In this document: piece after piece, positions 59,120 through 64,000 of the stretch
How positions within the stretch are numbered: the first letter of the stretch is position 1
Layout of the letters: every line of letters begins with the position of its first letter
Assembly (NCBI RefSeq): GCF_030657435.1
Contig: NZ_JAUTWS010000031.1
Location: 1 to 64,000, forward strand
Origin: Paracraurococcus lichenis
GTDB taxonomy: Bacteria; Pseudomonadota; Alphaproteobacteria; Acetobacterales; Acetobacteraceae
Reading direction: 5' to 3'
Length of the DNA: 64,000 bases
The notes under the pieces: generated by a model
What the model saw: the letters and a program-made list of their open reading frames with translations, nothing else
Databases searched by the model: none
What the model was told of the DNA's origin: nothing
Position numbers and translations under genes: made by a program

Positions 59120-60717
59120 CCGCCGCCCGCCTCGAGCCCGCCCGCCTCGACCCCGCCAGCATCGAGATCCTGCGCCGCCGGCTGGAGGCGATCGCCGAGG
59201 AGATGCAGGGCGTCATGCTGCGCAGCGCCGTCTCCCCCATCGTGCGGGAGGCGAACGACGCCTCGGCCAGCCTCTTCCTGCCCGACGGCACGGTGCTGGC
59301 GCAGTCCGTCTCCCTGCCGCTGCTGCTGGGCTGCCTGGTGCCGGCGGTCGGGCGGCTGATCCGGGAATTCCCCGTGGAGGAGATGCGCCCCGGCGACATC
59401 TACCTGATGAACGACCCCTATGACGGCGGCACCCACATCCCGGATGTCTCGCTGCTGGTGCCGGTCCATGCCGAGGGGCAGGTCGTCGCCCTCTCCACCA
59501 CCATCCTGCACCACCAGGACATGGGCGGGCTGACGCCCGGCTCCGTCCCGACCCATGCGACCGAGATCTACCAGGAGGGGCTGCGCCTGCCGCCGCTGCG
59601 CCTGGCGCGGGAGGGGGAGATCGACGCGCAGATCATGCGCATCATCGGCCGCAACATCCGTACCGCCGATGCCTTCGAATGGGACCTCAACGCGCAGATC
59701 TCCGCCTGCCGGACCGGCGCGGCGCGGCTGCAGGAGCTCGCGGCGAAGCACGGCGCCGCGCCGCTGACCGCGATGCTGCGGGAGCAGGTGCGGCTGGCGG
59801 AGGCGGCGACCCGCGCCGCCATCCGCGCCATCCCCGACGGAAGCTGGCGCTACGAGGACCGGCTCGACAACGACGGCGTCGATCTCGACCGCCCGGTGCC
59901 GATCGTGGTGACGGTGACGGTCGCGGGGGATGAGCTGACCATCGACTTCACCGGCACCTCGCCCCAGGTGCGCGGGCCGGTGAACGCGGCGCCGGCCGGC
60001 GTCATGGCCGGCGCCTTCTTCGCGCTGCGCGCGGTGACCGGGCCGGACATCCCGAACAACGGCGGCTGCTTCCGCCCGCTGCGCCTGGTGCTGCCGGAGG
60101 GCAGCCTGGTCAATCCCCGCCCGCCGGCCGCGGTGAACGCCCGTACCGCGACGGTGAAGGTGCTGACCAACGCCATCCTCGGCGCGCTGGCGGAGGCGCT
60201 GCCCGAGCGCATCCCGGCCGCCAATGCCGGCGTCTCCTGCATCGTCTCCTTCGGCGGCCGGCGGGAGGATGGCAGCCCCTATGTCGTGACCGAGGTGATC
60301 GCAGGCGGCAGCGGCGGCTCCGCCTACGGGCCCGGCGTGAACGGCATCTCGACCGATGTCAGCAACACCATGAACCAGCCGGCGGAGATGCTGGAGAGCG
60401 ACGCGCCGCTCCGCGTGCGCCGGGTCGCGGTGCGGCGCGGCTCCGGCGGCGCGGGCGTGCATCCCGGCGGCTGCGGCATCCTGCGGGAATACGAGGTGCT
60501 GCGCGGCCCGCTGACTCTCAGCTTCCGTGGCGAGCGGCACCTGAACGCGCCGCGCGGCGCGCTGGGCGGCGGGCCGGGGCAGGTTGCGGAGGCCTATATC
60601 GACAGGCAGAACGGGGTGAGGGAAGAGATCCGGTCGAAGCTCAGCACGGTCCTGCACACGGGCGATCGGCTGGTCATGGGCACCGCCGGCGCCGGAGGCT
60701 GGGGAGTCCCGTCGTGA
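59116..60717 (+). CDS. hyuB: Hydantoinase/oxoprolinase subunit B (HyuB-like), second pair
   Basis: The protein has 533 residues from ATG 59116. Segments LDPASIEILRRRLEAIAEEMQGVMLRSAVSP, PGDIYLMNDPYDGGTHIPDV, FTGTSPQVRGPVNAAPAGVMAGAF and GSGGAGVHPGGCGILREYEV mark it as HydB. It is the catalytic partner of the upstream hyuA. It overlaps the following Bug gene by GTGA. Confidence 0.91.
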   Translation: MTAARLEPARLDPASIEILRRRLEAIAEEMQGVMLRSAVSPIVREANDASASLFLPDGTVLAQSVSLPLLLGCLVPAVGRLIREFPVEEMRPGDIYLMNDPYDGGTHIPDVSLLVPVHAEGQVVALSTTILHHQDMGGLTPGSVPTHATEIYQEGLRLPPLRLAREGEIDAQIMRIIGRNIRTADAFEWDLNAQISACRTGAARLQELAAKHGAAPLTAMLREQVRLAEAATRAAIRAIPDGSWRYEDRLDNDGVDLDRPVPIVVTVTVAGDELTIDFTGTSPQVRGPVNAAPAGVMAGAFFALRAVTGPDIPNNGGCFRPLRLVLPEGSLVNPRPPAAVNARTATVKVLTNAILGALAEALPERIPAANAGVSCIVSFGGRREDGSPYVVTEVIAGGSGGSAYGPGVNGISTDVSNTMNQPAEMLESDAPLRVRRVAVRRGSGGAGVHPGGCGILREYEVLRGPLTLSFRGERHLNAPRGALGGGPGQVAEAYIDRQNGVREEIRSKLSTVLHTGDRLVMGTAGAGGWGVPS

Positions 60718-61679
60718 TCCGTCTTCTCGCATCCCTGCTGCTGCTGCTCGCCGCCGCCATGCCGGCCGCGGCGCAGATCGAGCCGGGGCGGCCCATCCGC
60801 CTCATCGTCGGCTACGGGCCGGGCGGCTCGCTCGACCTCGTCGCGCGGGTGATGGCGGAGCTGGTGCGCGACCGGCTCGGCGCCCCGGTGGTGGTGGAGA
60901 ACCGCACCGGCGCCGGCGGGATCATTGGCAGCGACCTAGTCGCCAAGGCGCCGCCGGACGGCCATACGCTGGTGATGGGTGGCGGCGGCTCGCATGGCGT
61001 GACGCCGGCGGTCAAGCGCAACCTGCCCTTCGACCCGGACCGCGACTTCACCGCCATCGCCCGCGTCGCCGACTTCGCCAATGTGATGGTGGTGAGTGCG
61101 GCGCTGCCGGTGCGCAGCGTGCAGGAGTTCGTCGGCTGGGCCCGGGCGCAGCGGGGCGGGGTGAATTTCGGCTCCTCCGGCGTCGGCACCTCCATCCACC
61201 TGACCGGCGAGCTGTTCAGGCTGCGCACCGGACTCGAGATGACGCATGTGCCCTATCGCGGCTCGGGGGGCTCCTCGGCCGATCTCCGGGCGGGGCAGAT
61301 TCAGGTGATCTTCGACAACCTGCCTTCCGTCATCGGCCAGGTGCAGGCGGGCGCGCTGCGGGCGCTCGCTGTCACCTCCGCAACGCGGGCGGCGAGCCTG
61401 CCGGAGGTGCCGACCATGGCGGAGGCGGGCATCGCCGATTTCGTGGTGACGAGCTGGGTCGGCCCCTTCGGCCCGGCCGGGCTGTCGCCCGCGACCCTCG
61501 CCCAGCTCTCCCGCGCCTTCACCGAGGCGGCGGCCTCGCCGGCCGGGCAGGAGCGGCTGCGGGCGCTGGGCGCGGTCCCGGCGGCCGAGGACGCCGCCGC
61601 CTTCGATGCGAGCTGGCGGCAGGACATGGCGCGCTGGCGCCGGGTGGTGGCGGAGGCCGGGGTGCCGGTGGAGGAGTAG
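60714..61679 (+). CDS. Bug/TctC-family binding protein, copy 2
   Basis: The protein has 321 residues from GTG 60714, overlapping the hyuB stop. Sec signal to AAAQI, then GRPIRLIVGYGPGGSLDLVARVMAE, NRTGAGGIIGSDLVAKA and THVPYRGSGGSSADLRAG. It is the last gene of the operon and is clearly distinct from copy 1 (IRLIVGYGPGGSLD versus IRIVVPFPPGGSTD), so the two probably bind different acids. Confidence 0.92.
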   Translation: MIRLLASLLLLLAAAMPAAAQIEPGRPIRLIVGYGPGGSLDLVARVMAELVRDRLGAPVVVENRTGAGGIIGSDLVAKAPPDGHTLVMGGGGSHGVTPAVKRNLPFDPDRDFTAIARVADFANVMVVSAALPVRSVQEFVGWARAQRGGVNFGSSGVGTSIHLTGELFRLRTGLEMTHVPYRGSGGSSADLRAGQIQVIFDNLPSVIGQVQAGALRALAVTSATRAASLPEVPTMAEAGIADFVVTSWVGPFGPAGLSPATLAQLSRAFTEAAASPAGQERLRALGAVPAAEDAAAFDASWRQDMARWRRVVAEAGVPVEE

Positions 61680-61698
61680 GCCGCGGTCCGGCCGCGGC
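61680..61698 (+). terminator. Hairpin after the HyuAB/Bug operon
   Basis: GCCGCGG (61680-61686) pairs with CCGCGGC (61692-61698) around a five-base loop, directly after the TAG of the Bug gene. There is no T run. It is a reasonable operon end. Confidence 0.4.
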
Positions 61699-61798
61699 GG
61701 GGTGCGTTCAGGTCCGAAGGCTGCGCGTGACCTCCCAGGCATGGAAGCGCCGACCACGACGGCACGCGTCGCGGTGGTCGGCGGGAGCGAGGTCGGCT

Positions 61799-62047
61799 TC
61801 ATCCTCGGCGCAGGACCATCGGGACGTAAAGGAGCGGACGCGACGTATGCGGGGCTCGAGGCGCTTCGATGCGGCGGAGCGCTTCCGTCGAGGCCAGGAT
61901 GAATTCCGCGACTTCCTCCGCCCCCGCGCCCGCCACGACCAGCCTATCGCTGCCAGCCGCCGTCGCCTGCTGCATCTCCGCGGTGCCGAGGGCGTGCTCG
62001 CCATCCTCCAGGCCGCGCAGGCGCGGCGCGTCGTTCCTCTCGGGCCG
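61799..62047 (-). pseudogene. Decayed IS-associated coding fragment
   Basis: The minus-strand frame between stops has 82 codons, no start codon of its own at the expected place, and reads LVVAGAGAEEVAEFILASTE then ALRRIEAPRAPHTSRPLL. This pattern resembles hypothetical proteins that are commonly annotated next to or antisense to IS transposases in alphaproteobacteria. The similarity stops abruptly at YVPMVLRRG. I treat it as remnant of an insertion sequence. The rest of 61699-62162 shows nothing else convincing. Confidence 0.35.
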
Positions 62048-62162
62048 TCACGATCGGCGCGAGCGCTGACCGACCCGCAGGGTTGTTCCGCGCCGACGCT
62101 CCCGGCGTCGCGGTGTGGGCTGCGCAACAGCCGTCTGGCCGAGGCCGGGCGACCATGCGGTC

Positions 62163-62489
62163 ATGTCCATCGTCGCAGACTTTCCCATGATGTCCACGCT
62201 CCTGCTGGGCGGCTTCGCCCTCACCGGCATGCTGTCCCTGCGGCCACGAGGCCTGCGCGGAGCGGCGCAGGCCAGGGCAGTCGCCCTCGGCCCGGCAGGC
62301 TACCGCCGTCTCGCGGTCGAGGTGATCCCGGCGGAGGGTCCGGCGTTCCGCGCCTACCTCGCCTGCGGCAAGGCCACTCCGCCACCGCGCAGGGGCACCA
62401 CGTTCATGGTCGCCTTCCACCCCGGAGAGGCAGGCGCCACCGACCTGCCGAACGTCGTGCTCTGCGGCAGCCCGGCGCGGCGGAAGTAG
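62163..62489 (+). CDS. Small hypothetical protein with one membrane segment
   Basis: The protein has 108 residues from ATG 62163. A hydrophobic N-terminal stretch (MMSTLLLGGFALTGML, about 9-24) could be a signal anchor. The remainder (YRRLAVEVIPAEGPAFRAYL and FMVAFHPGEAGATDLPNVVL) looks like a small beta-rich domain. No family recognised. It converges on the alpha/beta hydrolase gene 58 bases away. Codon composition is G/C-rich and coding-like. Confidence 0.5.
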   Translation: MSIVADFPMMSTLLLGGFALTGMLSLRPRGLRGAAQARAVALGPAGYRRLAVEVIPAEGPAFRAYLACGKATPPPRRGTTFMVAFHPGEAGATDLPNVVLCGSPARRK

Positions 62490-62547
62490 GCCACCGCTCG
62501 GGAGCCCTGGTGTGCCCCGGCCGATGCAGGAGCGCAGCGCGTCCCGC

Positions 62548-63231
62548 TCAGCCCGAGTGGCGGTTGGCAATGTCCAGCATCCATCCGGCGAGAGCATCGA
62601 GCATCGCGTCGAGCACCTGCACCTCCGTTCGGCCCGACCTGACCGGAACATGGAAGGAGTGGTCGGCCCCGGCGATCTCGTGGAGCGTCGCCCGGGTGCC
62701 GAGCCCCGCCACCACGCTGCGCAGCAGCCCGAGGTCTGCCAGCGCGTCCCGGGTGCCCTGGAGGAAGAGCATCGGAACCTGGACCCGGGCGAGATGCTCG
62801 GCACGCAGGTCGGACGGTGTCCCGGCCGCGTGCAGCGGAAAGCCCAGGAAGACAATCCCGCGCAGGCCGGGCAATGGACCCGCGGCCTGCGCCTGCGAGG
62901 TCATGCGCCCGCCGAATGACTTTCCCCCGGCGAAGAGCGGCAGGTCCGGCGCCCTCTCCGTTGCGGCGGCGACCGCGGCGCGCACGGCCGCCTCTGCCAG
63001 GGCCGGGCGGTCCGGGCGCTTCGAGCCGGCTTCCATGAAGGGGAACTGGTAGCGCAGCGTGGCGATCCGGCGCGCCGCGAGGCCGGCGGCGACCGCGGCC
63101 ATGAAGGGATGCTCCATGCCCGCCCCGGCACCATGCGCCAGCACGAGAAGAGCCCTGGCGCCGTCGGGCCTGTCGAGCAGTCCGGAGACGGAGTGCTGGT
63201 CCCCGACGGCGATGGAGATGCGGGTCACCAC
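62548..63231 (-). CDS. Alpha/beta-hydrolase (KANL3/Tex30-like, dienelactone hydrolase fold)
   Basis: The protein has 227 residues from GTG 63231 or the next GTG at 63228. LLVLAHGAGAGMEHPFMAAVAAGL is the oxyanion-loop region, GGKSFGGRM the nucleophile elbow (Gly-Lys-Ser-Phe-Gly), FLQGTRDAL holds the Asp and GADHSFHV the His of the triad. This matches the family of predicted alpha/beta hydrolases related to KANL3/Tex30. The substrate is unknown. It is divergent from a TetR regulator, which probably controls it. Confidence 0.82.
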   Translation of the reverse strand: MVTRISIAVGDQHSVSGLLDRPDGARALLVLAHGAGAGMEHPFMAAVAAGLAARRIATLRYQFPFMEAGSKRPDRPALAEAAVRAAVAAATERAPDLPLFAGGKSFGGRMTSQAQAAGPLPGLRGIVFLGFPLHAAGTPSDLRAEHLARVQVPMLFLQGTRDALADLGLLRSVVAGLGTRATLHEIAGADHSFHVPVRSGRTEVQVLDAMLDALAGWMLDIANRHSG

Positions 63232-63392
63232 TCGAACCTCGTTCCTTGTCCCTGGCCTTGTCCCTGGCGGGGGCGGCCGCGGCGTCGTGTCAGGCGGGCT
63301 CGTCCACGTCCCGGCCAGGACAATGGCCGGAACCGGTCGCGCGTCCAGGCGGGCCAGGCTTCGGGCGGCAGGTCCGACGCAACCCTCCGCGA

Positions 63393-63435
63393 TTTTTCGT
63401 GACGATCATCACCATTGCTTTTTTCATGACGATCA
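63393..63435. promoter_or_regulatory. Direct repeat TTTTTC(G/A)TGACGATCA, likely TetR operator region
   Basis: A 16-base sequence occurs at 63393-63408 (TTTTTCGTGACGATCA) and 63420-63435 (TTTTTCATGACGATCA), differing at one base, with starts 27 bases apart. This AT-rich block stands out from its GC-rich surroundings in the gap between the divergent alpha/beta hydrolase and TetR genes. It is a good candidate for the control region of both. Confidence 0.6.
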
Positions 63436-63490
63436 GTCTGAATAGCCCCGTCGCCGCCCTGCCCGCGGCGCCGTCCGTCGAGGGTCTGGA

Positions 63491-64000
63491 TGAAGGTTTC
63501 GAAGGAGAAGTCGGCCGAGAACCGCGCTCGCATCCTCGAGGCGGCCGCGCGGCTGTTCCGCGAGCGGGGCCTGCAGGGCACCGGTGTCGACGCGCTGGTC
63601 GGCGCCGCCGGGCTCAGCCATGGCAGCCTCTACAGCCAGTTCGGCTCCAAGGACCGCCTGGCGGCCGAGGCATTGGCGGCGGCGCTGGACAGCGGGACGC
63701 AGTCCCTGCTGCCACCCGGGGAAGCCCCGGAGCTAGGCATGCTGGTCCGCCGGTACCTCTCCCGCCGGCACCGGGACGCGCCGGGCGGCGGCTGCGCCCT
63801 CGCCGCCCTGGGCTCGGAGATGCCGCGCCAGGGCCCTGCTCTCCGCAGCGCCTATACCGCCGGCCTCCGCCGGTTGGCCGGGCGGATCGCGGCGCTGCTG
63901 CAGGAAGACCGTCCGGATGCGCGGGAGGACGCGGCCCTGGCCACCCTCGCCATGCTGGTCGGTACCCTGACCCTTGCCCGCGCCGTGGACGATCCGGCGC
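63491..64000 (+). CDS. TetR-family transcriptional regulator, C-terminus beyond the window
   Basis: The frame opens at ATG 63491 (MKVSKEKSAENRARILEAAA) and is still open at 64000, giving 170 residues. The TetR_N HTH is complete: LEAAARLFRERGLQGTGVDAL, then AGLSHGSLYSQFGSKDRLAA. The ligand domain has GGGCALAALGSEMPRQGPALR, like regulators annotated as TetR C-terminal type 33 or AcrR. It is divergent from the hydrolase gene and next to the direct repeat. Confidence 0.88.

Noticed and set aside
61741..61902. Short frame MEAPTTTARVAVVGGSEV resembling a nucleotide-binding start
   Set aside because: Only about 53 codons, no continuation and no ribosome site; not enough to call a gene.
1..64000. 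tRNA, rRNA or CRISPR array
   Set aside because: No cloverleaf-like, rRNA-like or regularly spaced repeat sequence was seen while reading both strands.

Overview
The DNA is very GC-rich, with strong G/C preference at third codon positions. It carries soil-type catabolic genes typical of an alphaproteobacterium. The gene set (many dipeptide-type and Liv/Urt-type ABC importers, Bug/TctC binding proteins, hydantoinase-like HyuAB pairs, ben-cat genes) and the protein styles suggest an Acetobacteraceae member close to Roseomonas. That placement is inference only; no rRNA or marker gene is present.

Layout. 1-3.2 kb: an IS256-type transposase cut by the left edge, an orphan type II secretion gene gspK, and a Tat-exported multicopper oxidase. 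3.5-9.6 kb (minus): an operon of amidase, LivH, binding protein, LivM, LivG and LivF, probably importing and hydrolysing a short-chain amide. 10.0-36.7 kb (plus): an almost gapless 26-kb run with three complete dipeptide/opine-type ABC importers, interleaved with a Rieske ferredoxin, two amidohydrolases, a DAO-type flavoprotein, a HyuA/HyuB pair, an SDR and two subunits of an Hcn/opine-oxidase-like dehydrogenase. A hairpin ends the run. 36.8-38.8 kb (minus): a three-gene cassette of a STAS-like protein, a ParA/MobD-like P-loop ATPase with an altered Walker A motif, and a helical protein of unknown function. It is followed by a transposase remnant.

39.4-47.3 kb: a complete benzoate-to-muconolactone route. 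A BenM/CatM-like LysR regulator is divergent from a small Bfd-like ferredoxin, benABCD and catABC. A GC-rich hairpin and the broken start of a benK-like MFS transporter follow. A perfect ATAC-N7-GTAT operator lies exactly at the likely CTG start of the LysR gene. 47.3-50.8 kb (minus): an orphan molybdenum hydroxylase large subunit and an IclR regulator. 50.9-61.7 kb (plus): the operon divergent from iclR, encoding a Rieske oxygenase, a glutamine-synthetase-like ligase, a Peripla_BP_6 binding protein, a DadA-like oxidase, a Bug protein, HyuA, HyuB and a second Bug protein. 61.7-64 kb: a hairpin, a decayed IS-associated fragment, a small membrane protein, an alpha/beta hydrolase, and a divergent TetR regulator cut by the right edge.

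How it fits together. The window reads as a catabolic island for nitrogen-containing and aromatic small molecules. Several importers bring in amides, peptides or opine-like compounds; amidases, hydantoinase-like enzymes and flavin oxidases strip nitrogen; Rieske oxygenases and ortho-cleavage genes process the aromatic ring through catechol. The glutamine-synthetase-like, Rieske and 5-oxoprolinase-like combination at 50.9-60.7 kb resembles the logic of aniline dioxygenase and is the best candidate for an undescribed pathway. The STAS/ATPase cassette is the best candidate for an undescribed non-metabolic system.
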